Assembly: GCA_023404675.1 (NCBI GenBank)
Contig: JAEYAW010000013.1
Span: 1-64,000 of the forward strand
Direction: 5' to 3'
Length of the DNA stretch: 64,000 bases
From: Pseudomonadota bacterium
Lineage (GTDB): Bacteria; Pseudomonadota; Alphaproteobacteria; Rhizobiales; Xanthobacteraceae
Of this stretch, positions 8,711 to 17,329 are shown piece after piece (position 1 is the stretch's first letter; each line of letters begins with the position of its first letter). Made by a program: the position numbers and the translations under genes. The notes beneath the pieces are model-generated. The model was not told the DNA's origin, did not search any database, and saw nothing but the letters and a program-made list of their open reading frames with translations.

Positions 8711-10180
8711 TTACGCTGCGGCTTCCGCCGCATCGAGTGCGTTGCCGAGACGCTGTTCTTCGCCGTAGTAGCGCGCGCGTTCCCAGAAGCGGGGACGGCC
8801 GATGCCGGTGGATCTGTGGCGGCCGATGATCCGGCCGTTGGTGTCCTCGCCGATCAGGTCGTAGAGGAAAATGTCCTGCGTGATGATGGTGTCGCCTTCC
8901 ATCCCCAGCACCTCGGTGACGTGGGTGATGCGGCGCGAGCCGTCGCGCAGACGGGCCGCCTGAATGATAACGTCGATGGAGGCGCACATCATCTCGCGGA
9001 TGGTGCGCGAGGGAAGCGAATAGCCGCCCATGGTGATCATGGACTCGCAACGCGACAGCGCCTCGCGGGGATTGTTGGCGTGCAGCGTGCCCATGGAGCC
9101 GTCGTGGCCGGTGTTCATGGCCTGAAGCAGATCGAACGCCTCGGGGCCACGGACTTCGCCGACGATGATCCGCTCCGGCCGCATGCGAAGGCAGTTCTTC
9201 ACCAGGTCGCGCATGGTGATCTGGCCTTCGCCTTCGATATTCGGCGGCCGCGTTTCGAGCCGCACCACGTGCGGCTGCTGGAGCTGCAGTTCGGCCGCGT
9301 CCTCGCAGGTGATGATCCGCTCGTCGTGGTCGATATAGTTGGTCAGGCAGTTGAGCAGCGTGGTTTTGCCGGAGCCGGTGCCGCCGGAGATCAGCACGTT
9401 GCAGCGAACCCGGCCGATGATCTTCAAAATCTCCGCGCCCTCCGGCGAGATCGCGCCGAACTTGACCAACTGGTCGAGGGTCAGCTTGTCCTTCTTGAAC
9501 TTGCGGATGGTGAGCGCGGGGCCGTCGATCGCCAGCGGTGGAACGATGGCGTTGACACGCGAGCCGTCGATCAGGCGGGCGTCGCAGATCGGCGAGGATT
9601 CGTCGACGCGCCGGCCGACCTGGCTGACGATGCGCTGGCAGATGTTCAGAAGCTGCTGGTTGTCTCGGAAGCGGATGGCGGTGCGCTGAATCTTGCCGCC
9701 GACTTCGATGAACACCGTGCCGGCGCCGTTCACCATGATGTCGGCGATATCGTCGCGCGCCAGCAGCGGTTCGAGCGGACCGAAGCCGAGCACGTCGTTG
9801 CAGATGTCTTCGAGCAGTTCTTCCTGCTCGGCGATCGACATCACGATGTTCTTGATCGCGATGATCTCGTTGACGATGTCGCGGATTTCCTCGCGCGCGG
9901 ATTCGCCATCCAGCTTGGCGAGTTGCGTCAGGTCGATCGCCTCGATCAGCGCTCCGAAGATCGTCGCTTTGGTCTGATAGTATTGCTCCGAGCGGCGGAC
10001 TTCCGGCTGCTGCGGAGGCGGTGCCGCCGACCGGGCCGGGGCCAGCGGCGGTGACGCGGTTCTCGGCGGTTCGGCGGGCTGGCGGATTGCAGCCGGCACC
10101 GCCGCCTGCGGTGCGGGCGCCTGCGGTGCGGATGGCCGCGCGCGGGCATCCGGCTCCATTCCATTACGCTTACCGAACAC
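8711..10180 (-). CDS. cpaF: Tad pilus motor ATPase CpaF/TadA
   Basis: 489 residues. Secretion ATPase of the VirB11/PulE superfamily that powers pilus extension and possibly retraction. The first ~65 residues are Pro/Ala-rich and disordered. Then comes an N-terminal domain and a RecA-like core with Walker A ISGGTGSGKTTLLN, an Asp box (TCEDAAELQL), Walker B (RMRPERIIVGEVRGPEAFDLL) and the His box (MGTLHANNPREAL). All catalytic motifs are intact. It lies 23 bases after cpaE and 12 before tadB. Confidence 0.95.
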   Translation of the reverse strand: MFGKRNGMEPDARARPSAPQAPAPQAAVPAAIRQPAEPPRTASPPLAPARSAAPPPQQPEVRRSEQYYQTKATIFGALIEAIDLTQLAKLDGESAREEIRDIVNEIIAIKNIVMSIAEQEELLEDICNDVLGFGPLEPLLARDDIADIMVNGAGTVFIEVGGKIQRTAIRFRDNQQLLNICQRIVSQVGRRVDESSPICDARLIDGSRVNAIVPPLAIDGPALTIRKFKKDKLTLDQLVKFGAISPEGAEILKIIGRVRCNVLISGGTGSGKTTLLNCLTNYIDHDERIITCEDAAELQLQQPHVVRLETRPPNIEGEGQITMRDLVKNCLRMRPERIIVGEVRGPEAFDLLQAMNTGHDGSMGTLHANNPREALSRCESMITMGGYSLPSRTIREMMCASIDVIIQAARLRDGSRRITHVTEVLGMEGDTIITQDIFLYDLIGEDTNGRIIGRHRSTGIGRPRFWERARYYGEEQRLGNALDAAEAAA

Positions 10181-10203
10181 GACTCAATACTCCACTCGAT
10201 TCG

Positions 10204-11472
10204 TTACTTCGATCGCAGAATGTCGATGAGAGGCCCCAGCAATGAACTTTTTGGCTTTTTCGTTTCGCCGCGGCCGGTGAGCCGCTGTGCGATCTGAAGA
10301 AACGTTTCGGTTGCCCGATGATTGGGAGCGATCTCGGCAATCATCTGGCCGTTGTTCGAGGCCGATCCGAACATCTGAGGATCGAACGCGATGGTCGCGA
10401 TCGGCTGATGCTCGATCGCCTTGGCGAATTCCCCCGCGCTGATCTCCGGCCGCTTCGGAATGCCGATCTGGTTGAGGCAGTACAGCGGCGGCCTGTCGTT
10501 GGGACGCGCGGCCTTGAGGAAGTCGTAGAGGTTCTTGGTATTGCGCAGATTGGCGAGATCCGGCGCTGCCACGATGAGGATGTCGTCGGCCGTGACCAGC
10601 ACGCGCTTGGTCCAGCCGGACCACTGGTGGGGCACGTCGAGAATGATGCTGGGCATCGTCGTGCGGAGCGTCTCGAAGATCGCGTCGAACGACTCGACGC
10701 TGAAATCGTAAACGCGCTCCAGCGTCGCGGGGGCCGCGAGCAGGCTCAGATTGTCCGTGCACTTGGACAGCAGGCGGTCGATGAACGCGGTATCGACCCG
10801 CTCCGGCGAGAACACGGCGTCGGCGATGCCTTGCGGCGGATCCTGATTGTAGTCGAGACCGGCGGTGCCGAATGCGAGGTCGAGGTCGGCGACGACGGAA
10901 TCGAGCGAGAGGTCGCGGGCGATGGCCCAGGCAACGTTGTGCGCGATGGTGGACGCGCCCACGCCTCCCTTGGCGCCGACGATGGCGATGACGCGTCCGA
11001 CCGACTTGGTTTCCGGTTGCGAGAACAGTCCGCAGATCGAGCGGACGACGTCGATCGGCGTGATCGGAGCGATAAGGTAATCGCTCACGCCGCGTTTGAT
11101 CAGCTCGCGGTACAGCGTCACGTCGTTGATCGATCCGATCACGACGACGCGCGTCCCTGAGTCGCAGACGGCGGCGAGCTGGTCGAGCCCGGTCAGAAGA
11201 TCCTCGCGTCCGGCGCTCTCAAGGACGATGACATTCGGCGTCGGCGAGCTGCGATAGGCCTCGACGGCCGCGGGCAGTCCGCCCATCTGGACCTTCAGAT
11301 GGGCCTTGCCGAGACGTCGATCCTCTCCGGCGGACTGCACGACCGCACCCGTTTCCACCGTTTCGCAGAAGGCCTGCACGGAGACGCGGGGAGCGGGCGC
11401 GATATGCTCGTCCGGCGGCGGCTGATCCGCCGGCGGCTGCTCGCCCTCTCGATGTTGCGCGTAGCTGATCAT
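10204..11472 (-). CDS. cpaE: Tad pilus localisation protein CpaE (MinD/ParA-like ATPase)
   Basis: 422 residues. An N-terminal receiver-like domain (VIVLESAGREDLLTGLDQLA...VVVIGSINDVTLYRELIKRGVSDYLIAPI) is followed by a ParA/MinD ATPase domain with deviant Walker A VGAKGGVGASTIAHN and the ADLDLAFGTAGLDYNQ switch. CpaE proteins place the pilus machine at the cell pole. The receiver-like part should be checked for its Asp. Its start overlaps the end of cpaD by four bases, implying translational coupling. Confidence 0.93.
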   Translation of the reverse strand: MISYAQHREGEQPPADQPPPDEHIAPAPRVSVQAFCETVETGAVVQSAGEDRRLGKAHLKVQMGGLPAAVEAYRSSPTPNVIVLESAGREDLLTGLDQLAAVCDSGTRVVVIGSINDVTLYRELIKRGVSDYLIAPITPIDVVRSICGLFSQPETKSVGRVIAIVGAKGGVGASTIAHNVAWAIARDLSLDSVVADLDLAFGTAGLDYNQDPPQGIADAVFSPERVDTAFIDRLLSKCTDNLSLLAAPATLERVYDFSVESFDAIFETLRTTMPSIILDVPHQWSGWTKRVLVTADDILIVAAPDLANLRNTKNLYDFLKAARPNDRPPLYCLNQIGIPKRPEISAGEFAKAIEHQPIATIAFDPQMFGSASNNGQMIAEIAPNHRATETFLQIAQRLTGRGETKKPKSSLLGPLIDILRSK

Positions 11473-12209
11473 TTGCCGAGTTCGCTGAGTTTGGCCTTAT
11501 CCGACTCGGGATAGGTCGTCGCTGTGGTGTTGCCCTTGCGATATTTGTCGAAGCTCACGGTGCGGCGCGCGGTGTAGACCGGCGTTTCGTTGCGCGGCTG
11601 GACGAGGTCGGCCGGATTGGCGACCATCGCCGCAAGGTTGCGCTGGGTGGCGCAGCCCATGTTCCAGTAGGGCTTGTTGTCGTAATAGCCCTTGTCCTTG
11701 ATCGATGGACCGAGATCATCCGGCCAGACGCCGCACGGTCCCGCGTCGGCGGCGATGCGCGCATAGGTCAGCCGGATCGGGGCGAACAGGCGCGGATTGT
11801 CGGGCTGGTAGGAGGTCACGTTCACACCGCGCGCCGGGATGCCGGCGCCGCCCAGAATGCTGCGGATTTCGCGGGCGGCGTCGGTCGCCGCGCGCGCATT
11901 CGGCGTATTCGCCGGAACGTAAACGGTGATCGCGCCGGTGCCTTCCCTGAGCCAGGTCTGCCCGAGCCCGGCCACTTCCTGGCGCTGGGTTTCGCTCAGG
12001 CCGCCGCGGCCGCTGCCGACGAACACGTCGACATTGCGGTCGGCCTCCTGGATCACGATGGGATGGCGCTGGCGATAGTCGTTCGGCACGACGCTGCCCG
12101 TCACCTCCTGGCTGGTGTGGGTGCAGGCGCCGAGCATGAGCGCGGCTCCGAGCAGGAGCGCGCCACGGGTCCGGGAGGATTTGGCCAGAGCAGAGGCTGC
12201 GGGGATCAT
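11469..12209 (-). CDS. cpaD: Tad pilus lipoprotein CpaD
   Basis: 246 residues from ATG 12209. A lipoprotein signal ends at MLGACTH, followed by a CpaD domain (DVFVGSGRGGLSETQRQEVAGL, ARAATDAAREIRSILGGAGIPARGVNVTSYQP, WPDDLGPSIKDKGYYDNKPYWNMGCATQRNLAAMVANPADLVQPR). The last block is the family's most conserved region. CpaD is an outer-membrane accessory to the CpaC secretin. The open frame extends 61 codons upstream, but that part overlaps cpaC and is not protein-like, and ATG 12209 sits 10 bases after the cpaC stop. Confidence 0.92.
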   Translation of the reverse strand: MIPAASALAKSSRTRGALLLGAALMLGACTHTSQEVTGSVVPNDYRQRHPIVIQEADRNVDVFVGSGRGGLSETQRQEVAGLGQTWLREGTGAITVYVPANTPNARAATDAAREIRSILGGAGIPARGVNVTSYQPDNPRLFAPIRLTYARIAADAGPCGVWPDDLGPSIKDKGYYDNKPYWNMGCATQRNLAAMVANPADLVQPRNETPVYTARRTVSFDKYRKGNTTATTYPESDKAKLSELGK

Positions 12210-12219
12210 ATATCTGCCC

Positions 12220-13722
12220 TCAATCCGTGATGAAGCCGTAGGTGCCGCGATAGCTGCGGCTGGGCGCGTTGCGGCCCGGCACGCCGTAGATGCGGTTGAC
12301 GGTGCCGAGCAGATAGGCCTGCGGATCGGACGAGTCGGCGAAGCCGTCATCGGGCCGCGACAGGTCCTTCTGGGCGACGGCGCGGACCACATACGGCGTC
12401 ACGATAACCATCAGCTCGGTGTTGCGGTTGACGTAGTCGCGGCTGCGGAACAGGGAGCCAAGAACCGGAATCTGGCCCATGCCCGGCATGCCGTTGATCG
12501 CCTGCTTGGTCTGCTCGTGGATGAGGCCGGCCATGGCCATCGAACCGCCCGAGGGAATCTCCAGCGTCGTCTCGGCGCGGCGGGTCTTGATCGAGGGGAT
12601 CGTCAGGGCCGAGGTGGACGTGGAGGTCAGCTGCTGCGACAATGTGATGGAGTTGTCATTGGAGAGTTCGGACACCTCCGTCATCACGCGCAGGCTGATG
12701 CGGCCCTCGGACAGCACCACCGGCGTGAAGTTGAGCGAGATACCGAACTTCTTGAACTGGATCTGGGTGGTGCAGACCCGCGTGACCGGATCGCAGGAAT
12801 AGCCCGCCGGAATCGGAAACTCGCCGCCGGCGATGAAGGTCGCTGCCTCGCCCGAGATGGCGGTGAGGTTCGGCTCCGCCAGTGTCCGCACCACGCCCGC
12901 GCTCTCCATGGCGCGCAGCGTGGCCGTAACCGCCGGGACGGCCGAGGTGCCGCCGAACGAACCGGCCAGCGAATTCCCGTTGACCAGCGGGCGGCCGAAG
13001 GCCGTGAACGGGGTGGCGTTGTTGAAATTCACGACGGCCGTGCCGTAGTTGAAGTTGGCGCTGAGGTCGATGCCGAGCTGCTTGACGATGTCGCGTTGCA
13101 CCTCGGCGACGGTGACCTTCAGCATCACCTGATCGCGGCCCTTCACGGTGACGTTGTTCACCACCTTGTCGGCGCCGCCGGCGAGGCGTGCGGCGAGATC
13201 GCCGGCCTGCTGGGCATCGACCGGGTTGGTGACCGAGCCGGTGAGGATCACGCCGTCGCCGACGCCCTCGATGCGAATATCCGAATTCGGGAACATCTGG
13301 CGCAGCGCCGCGCGGACGCCGTTGAGGTCGCGGGTGACGGCGATGTCGTAGGCGGAGATCTGCTGGCCGCTTGCATCGAAGAACACGATGTTGGTCTGGC
13401 CGACGGCCGCGCCGATGATATAGGCGCGCTGCGCCGACCGGATGACCGCATTGGCGATTTTCGGGTCCGCAACGAGAACATCCTTCACGTCGCGCGGCAG
13501 ATCGATGACGACGGACTTGCCGATGCCGAGCGACAGGAAGCGCGCGTTCATGGCGTCGCCGGCCGTGGCGGCCGGGCCTGCCTGCCGGTCCGCGGCGTGG
13601 GCCGTGGACAGGATGGGGTTGAGCGCGAGCGCGGCCGCAGTTGCAAATGCAAGCGCGCGCCGATGGCGCCGGATCGGGGCCGTTGCGTGGGGCAATCCCA
13701 TGGTGTGCGCTGTCTTTCTCAT
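12220..13722 (-). CDS. cpaC: Tad pilus outer-membrane secretin CpaC/RcpA
   Basis: 500 residues. A signal peptide (to about residue 43, ALNPILSTAHAA) is followed by the pilus N-domain (KSVVIDLPRDVKDVLVADPKIANAVI), a BON-like/secretin N domain (ARLAGGADKVVNNVTVKGRDQVMLKVTVAEV) and the C-terminal secretin beta-domain (LAEPNLTAISGEAATFIAGGEFPIP, ELSNDNSITL, IPSIKTRRAETTLEIPSGGSMAMAGLI). It forms the outer-membrane channel for the pilus. Its start overlaps the cpaB stop by 4 bases. Confidence 0.94.
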   Translation of the reverse strand: MRKTAHTMGLPHATAPIRRHRRALAFATAAALALNPILSTAHAADRQAGPAATAGDAMNARFLSLGIGKSVVIDLPRDVKDVLVADPKIANAVIRSAQRAYIIGAAVGQTNIVFFDASGQQISAYDIAVTRDLNGVRAALRQMFPNSDIRIEGVGDGVILTGSVTNPVDAQQAGDLAARLAGGADKVVNNVTVKGRDQVMLKVTVAEVQRDIVKQLGIDLSANFNYGTAVVNFNNATPFTAFGRPLVNGNSLAGSFGGTSAVPAVTATLRAMESAGVVRTLAEPNLTAISGEAATFIAGGEFPIPAGYSCDPVTRVCTTQIQFKKFGISLNFTPVVLSEGRISLRVMTEVSELSNDNSITLSQQLTSTSTSALTIPSIKTRRAETTLEIPSGGSMAMAGLIHEQTKQAINGMPGMGQIPVLGSLFRSRDYVNRNTELMVIVTPYVVRAVAQKDLSRPDDGFADSSDPQAYLLGTVNRIYGVPGRNAPSRSYRGTYGFITD

Positions 13723-14510
13723 TTCTGGATGCTCGCCGTCGAAGGTGAGCCGTAGCGAATGATGCTGATGCTTTCGCGCCGCTCGCTGCGATCGTCGCCA
13801 TTGTCCGGGGCATTCGCATCCGCAAGGCTGCGGAGCGCGAGCGACAGAGTGCCGCTCTGCCGCGCCCGGGCGAGCGTCTCGGCCTGCTCGGGTTTCAGTT
13901 CGAGCGTGGCCGTCTTGCCGACAACCACCTTCTCACCGTTCTTCTCCTCGATGGTCTGATCGATCGCCAGAACGCGGACATTCGCGAGGATGATTTCGGA
14001 GTTGATGGTCTCGGTCGGCGAGTTGCGATCCTGCCCCTTCTCGCGGCGGGACAGAATGACATCCACGCGGTCATTCGGCAGGATGAAGCCTCCGGCGCCG
14101 GTTTCCGGAGAGATTTCGGTCGAGATCGCGCGCATCCCCGCGGGGAGCACGGCGGCCATGAAGCCCGAGCCGTTGGCCTTCACCACCTTGGTGTCGCGGA
14201 TCGGCTCGCCCGCGATGAAGGGAGAGCGCGCGATCGAGCCTTCCAGTTGCTGGACCGCATTCGGCCGGTCGTCGCGTTTGATCAGGCCGGACCCGGTGCT
14301 GTCGGCCGGCCAGTTCTGCCATACGACGTCGCCCGGCCCAAGATGATGTCCAAGCGGGATATCGGATTTTGCGACCAGAACATCGACGGTTGCCATCTGG
14401 GGCGCCGGCGCCTGCGCGACGGGGTTGGAACCCGAACCGCTTGCGAGATACGCGGCAATGGCGCCGGCACCGAGGGCGATGGCCAGGACAACGATGCGCG
14501 CGGTGTTCAT
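13719..14510 (-). CDS. cpaB: Tad pilus periplasmic protein CpaB/RcpC
   Basis: 263 residues from ATG 14510 (MNTARIVVLAIALGAGAIAAYL), giving a single N-terminal membrane anchor. A SAF domain follows (VDVLVAKSDIPLGHHLGPGDVVWQNWP), then the RcpC-type beta domain (GFILPNDRVDVILSRREK, EIILANVRVLAIDQ). CpaB spans the periplasm and supports the secretin. A start six codons upstream (14528) is possible. Upstream lies a 167-base gap to cpaA, so a separate promoter may begin the cpaBCDEF-tadBC run here. Confidence 0.93.
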   Translation of the reverse strand: MNTARIVVLAIALGAGAIAAYLASGSGSNPVAQAPAPQMATVDVLVAKSDIPLGHHLGPGDVVWQNWPADSTGSGLIKRDDRPNAVQQLEGSIARSPFIAGEPIRDTKVVKANGSGFMAAVLPAGMRAISTEISPETGAGGFILPNDRVDVILSRREKGQDRNSPTETINSEIILANVRVLAIDQTIEEKNGEKVVVGKTATLELKPEQAETLARARQSGTLSLALRSLADANAPDNGDDRSERRESISIIRYGSPSTASIQK

Positions 14511-14677
14511 ACGCTTAACTTTCCACAAGACGGCATGGCGGATGTTTCGCCGTCAGGGAATTTTGCGCAGGCATTCGTCAAAGCATGGTTAATGCCGCGT
14601 ATCTAAATTGCATTAACGAGAGATTGCATCCTTGTCGCCATTTGATCTTAGGCTGTGGTCAGTGTCCGGAATGTCCG

Positions 14678-15190
14678 TCAATTTCCAAGGCTGACGGCGC
14701 GGATCCAGCTCGTTTCCGGATAGATCATCAGCGCGGCGGCCGCGAGCGCGATACCATAGGGAATACCGGTTTCCTTATGATGGAGCTTCAGCAGCCAGGG
14801 CTGCCCTGCGAGCGCGTAAGGCAGCGGCCAGCGCCGGAATTCGAGCAGAAGAAGTGTAAGAGCGCCGCCGAACAGCGAAGCGTAGATCAGATAATTGAGA
14901 AGGTCCGGGAAGCCGAACCACAGCGCGGTCGCGGCCGCGAGTTTGGCGTCCCCTCCGCCGATCCAGCCCATCGCAAAGCAACCGAAGGTGATGACCAGAA
15001 CCAGCACGCCAGCCGCCACGTGCATCAGTATGTCCTGGCTGCCCATGCTGCCGAACGCGGCGAGCGCGAAAAAGCTGGCGACGAGGATGAGGCTGACCCG
15101 GTTCGAGATGGTCATGGTGAGAAGATCGCTCGCGGCGGCGTAAGCCATCAACGTCGGTAAGAGGGTGAGGCGGACGAGATCGAGGACCAT
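14678..15190 (-). CDS. cpaA: Tad prepilin peptidase CpaA (A24 family)
   Basis: 170 residues from ATG 15190 (MVLDLVRL). A small polytopic membrane aspartyl protease that cleaves the Flp prepilin leader after the Gly before the AIEYG segment. The two catalytic Asp motifs are visible: AASDLLTMTISN near the N-terminus and GWIGGGDAKLAAA (GxGD). It lacks the methyltransferase domain of PilD, as expected for Tad peptidases. The frame continues to 15286 without family support. It lies 145 bases downstream of the pilin, beyond a strong hairpin, so expression may be set lower than that of pilin. Confidence 0.92.
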   Translation of the reverse strand: MVLDLVRLTLLPTLMAYAAASDLLTMTISNRVSLILVASFFALAAFGSMGSQDILMHVAAGVLVLVITFGCFAMGWIGGGDAKLAAATALWFGFPDLLNYLIYASLFGGALTLLLLEFRRWPLPYALAGQPWLLKLHHKETGIPYGIALAAAALMIYPETSWIRAVSLGN

Positions 15191-15284
15191 AGCAACCTGC
15201 GGGCCAGAGATTGCCGGAAAAGCTAGCGCGCGACTGGTGAATAATTCCGAAACCGAATCCTGCGTTTCGCAGGATGCCGGAAGC

Positions 15285-15317
15285 ACGAAGGGCCCCGGTT
15301 GCGCCGGGGCCCTTCGT
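15285..15317 (-). terminator. Strong hairpin after the Flp pilin gene
   Basis: A perfect 14-bp stem (ACGAAGGGCCCCGG, 15285-15298, against 15304-15317) with a 5-base loop starts 18 bases after the pilin stop. There is no U-tract, so it may be a partial terminator or 3'-end stabiliser that uncouples abundant pilin mRNA from the cpaA-tadC genes. Confidence 0.75.
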
Positions 15318-15335
15318 TCCGGCGAATGGCTTCGC

Positions 15336-15503
15336 TTACTGTTTGATCTTTTGGTTGATCGACGTGAAGGTGTTGTTCAGCGAGGTGCCGAGCGTGTTGA
15401 CCATGGTGATGATGGCGAGCGCGATGCCGGCAGCGATCAGGCCGTACTCGATCGCGGTGGCGCCGGACTCGTCCTTGCTGAAACGCGAAACAAGGTTCTT
15501 CAT
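15336..15503 (-). CDS. Flp/Fap-type pilin
   Basis: 55 residues from ATG 15503 (MKNLVSRFSKDESG), too short for many gene finders' defaults. The hallmark is the basic leader followed by ESGATAIEYGLIAAGIALAIITMV: cleavage by CpaA after DESG would release the mature ~40-residue pilin with the conserved Glu-Tyr pair and hydrophobic helix. The tail NTFTSINQKIKQ is typical. It is the structural subunit of the Tad pilus. An upstream in-frame ATG (15524) would add seven residues. Confidence 0.93.
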   Translation of the reverse strand: MKNLVSRFSKDESGATAIEYGLIAAGIALAIITMVNTLGTSLNNTFTSINQKIKQ

Positions 15504-16153
15504 GTTGAAAGCTCCGTCCTGCATATGGCTGTTGACTGACTGTTGACTTGGCCGCGTCAGCGAGGAATTTCGCCCCGGACCGTGCGAGAACAGTAGGGCG
15601 CGACAAATTGCGAGGCAGTTAATTCGATTGCAGAAACATTGGTTCTATTTCGCGTAATTTCCCACGGTAAATCAAGCATGAAGCAGATCCGTCAATTTGT
15701 AACAAACACGCCGCGGGGAGCTCTTTTCCGGCCCCTAAAAAGCCGGAACCGCGTGAAATCGCGTACCGCCACTTTCGGGTGTTTCACAGGTGCCGGAGCG
15801 ATGGAGTTACGCTGTCATCCCTGCGGGTGCAGACGCCGGAGGGAGAGTGGCAGGAGAGCTTGCGACGCATCCCGCGCAGGCGATCTCAATGGGGACGGAG
15901 CGGGTATTCACAGTGGTCTGCGATCAGAGGGCAGGCTGCGGCGGGAGCGTCAGTCGGATCGCATGAATCGGACGATGAGACGGGAGATGCCCGGCTTGCC
16001 CGCAGCCCGCCCTCAGTCGGCATCGCGCAGCCGGCGTGATTTGTTCCTGCCCGTTTGCAGTTCATTCACGAATAAACGGCAGATTCACGAGGTCGGGTGC
16101 CGGACGGGCTGCGTATCGCCTGCCGGCGGCCAATGCCCCGGTCCGGTGTTGTC
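15504..16153. other. Divergent intergenic region of the pilus locus
   Basis: This 650-base stretch separates the minus-strand pilin from the plus-strand pilus genes. It is AT-richer close to the pilin (about 15600-15720), where promoters for the pilin would be expected, and contains a direct repeat of CTGTTGACT near 15529-15548. Short open frames here have no signal sequence, family motif or convincing ribosome site. I see no RNA gene. Confidence 0.5.
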
Positions 16154-16645
16154 ATGGTGTATCGCGTACCCCGCGCCCTGCGGCGCAAGTCTGTTGTTGC
16201 GGTTGTTGCGGCCGCGCTCGTTCTGGCGTTCGGACCCGTCGGTGCCGAGCCTGCGCCGGAGCCCGTCACCGTGGTGGTCGATCAGGCCAAGCTGGTGAAG
16301 CTGCCCGATCAGGTGACGACCATCGTGGTCGGCAACCCGATGATCGCCGATGTCACCTTGCAACCGAACGGCACGATGGTCGTGACCGGAAAAGGTTATG
16401 GCACCACCAACGTCATCGCGCTCGACAGGAAGGGCTCCATCCTGATGGACAAGGCCGTTCAGGTGGAGGGCTCTTCCGACAAGCTGGTGACGGTCTATCG
16501 CGGCGTGGAGCGGGAGTCGTATAGCTGCACGCCGCTGTGCCAGAAGCGCGTGACGCTCGGTGACAGCCAGCCTTATTTCGCCAGCACGCTTGAGCAGGCC
16601 GGCAATTTCACCGCACATGCGTCGGGGACTGCCGGGTCGAAGTGA
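16154..16645 (+). CDS. Exported protein with isolated pilus/secretin N-terminal domain
   Basis: 163 residues from ATG 16154. A signal peptide (about residues 11-34, VVAVVAAALVLAFGPVGA) is followed by one 'pilus assembly N-terminal' domain (VTVVVDQAKLVKLPDQVTTIVVGNPMIADVTL, MVVTGKGYGTTNVIALDRKG), the same module found at the N-terminus of CpaC. No secretin domain follows. The C-terminal part has two Cys (YSCTPLCQKR) and a variable tail. It probably works with CpaC in the periplasm. It leads the plus-strand group with the two TadE/G-like genes, 138 bases upstream of the first. Confidence 0.8.
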   Translation: MVYRVPRALRRKSVVAVVAAALVLAFGPVGAEPAPEPVTVVVDQAKLVKLPDQVTTIVVGNPMIADVTLQPNGTMVVTGKGYGTTNVIALDRKGSILMDKAVQVEGSSDKLVTVYRGVERESYSCTPLCQKRVTLGDSQPYFASTLEQAGNFTAHASGTAGSK

Positions 16646-16783
16646 CGGCATCGACCCCGCCCTGTCGGGCGTCGTTAACGCAAGGTGAAGGGAATGTGCC
16701 GGCTTTTCTTCAATCGGCACAACATTTCGACAATTCCTCTCCGCTAGTTTCGGTCTGCCTCAAGCGGAAGGATCTCGGCTCCG

Positions 16784-17329
16784 ATGATGTCGCCACGACA
16801 GAGATTGCTGCCTCTGCGACGCCTGTCCCGGCGTTTCGGCAGAAACCGCCGCGGCGCGACGGCTGTCGAGTTCGCGCTGGTGGCCCCCATTTTTCTCGCC
16901 TTGCTGTTCGCCATCATGGAGACCGCGCTGATGTTTTTCGCCGGTCAGGTTCTGGAGACGGCGACGCAGGACACCGCGCGGCTGATCATGACCGGACAGG
17001 CGCAGAACGGCGGGATGACGCAGGCGCAGTTCAAGGAGCAGCTTTGCTCCCGCCTGGTCGCGCTCTTCGACTGCGCGACCGGCGTTTATATCGACGTGCA
17101 GAGCTTCTCGAATTTCTCGTCGGTGACAGTGACGCCGCCGATCGATGCGAACAAGAATTTCATCAACAACATGAACTACAAGATCGGCGCAGCCGGCGAC
17201 ATCGTCATCGTTCGCTCGTTCTACCAGTGGCCGCTTTTCGTCACGGGCCTTGGCTATGACATCTCCAATGTGGTGGGCAGCAAGCGGCTCTTGACGGCCA
17301 CTGCAGCCTTCAGAAACGAGCCTTTCTGA
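16784..17329 (+). CDS. tadE: TadE-like minor pseudopilin
   Basis: 181 residues. A basic N-terminus precedes NRRGATAVEFALVAPIFLALLFAIMETALMFFA, a pilin-like segment with Gly before ATAVEFAL and the conserved Glu that define TadE/TadF/TadG pseudopilins processed by the Tad prepilin peptidase. The rest is a periplasmic domain (TATQDTARLIMTGQAQNGG, CSRLVALFDCATGVYIDVQSF). It shares one base with the next gene (TGATG), so the two are translationally coupled. The role is as a minor component priming or anchoring the pilus. Confidence 0.9.
   Translation: MMSPRQRLLPLRRLSRRFGRNRRGATAVEFALVAPIFLALLFAIMETALMFFAGQVLETATQDTARLIMTGQAQNGGMTQAQFKEQLCSRLVALFDCATGVYIDVQSFSNFSSVTVTPPIDANKNFINNMNYKIGAAGDIVIVRSFYQWPLFVTGLGYDISNVVGSKRLLTATAAFRNEPF

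Noticed and set aside
6917..10054. Plus-strand open frame of 1045 codons across tadC, tadB and cpaF
   Set aside because: It is antisense to three tightly spaced genes with complete family motifs. The translation is His/Arg/Asp/Gly-rich without domains, typical of the mirror frame of GC-rich genes.
15285..15317. Hairpin considered as an attachment site or mobile element end
   Set aside because: There is no flanking duplication or transposase; position just after the pilin stop fits a 3' mRNA structure.
15639..16298. Open frames in the pilin/pilus divergent gap
   Set aside because: No ribosome site, signal or family motif; they overlap the expected promoter regions and the start of the pilus N-domain gene.
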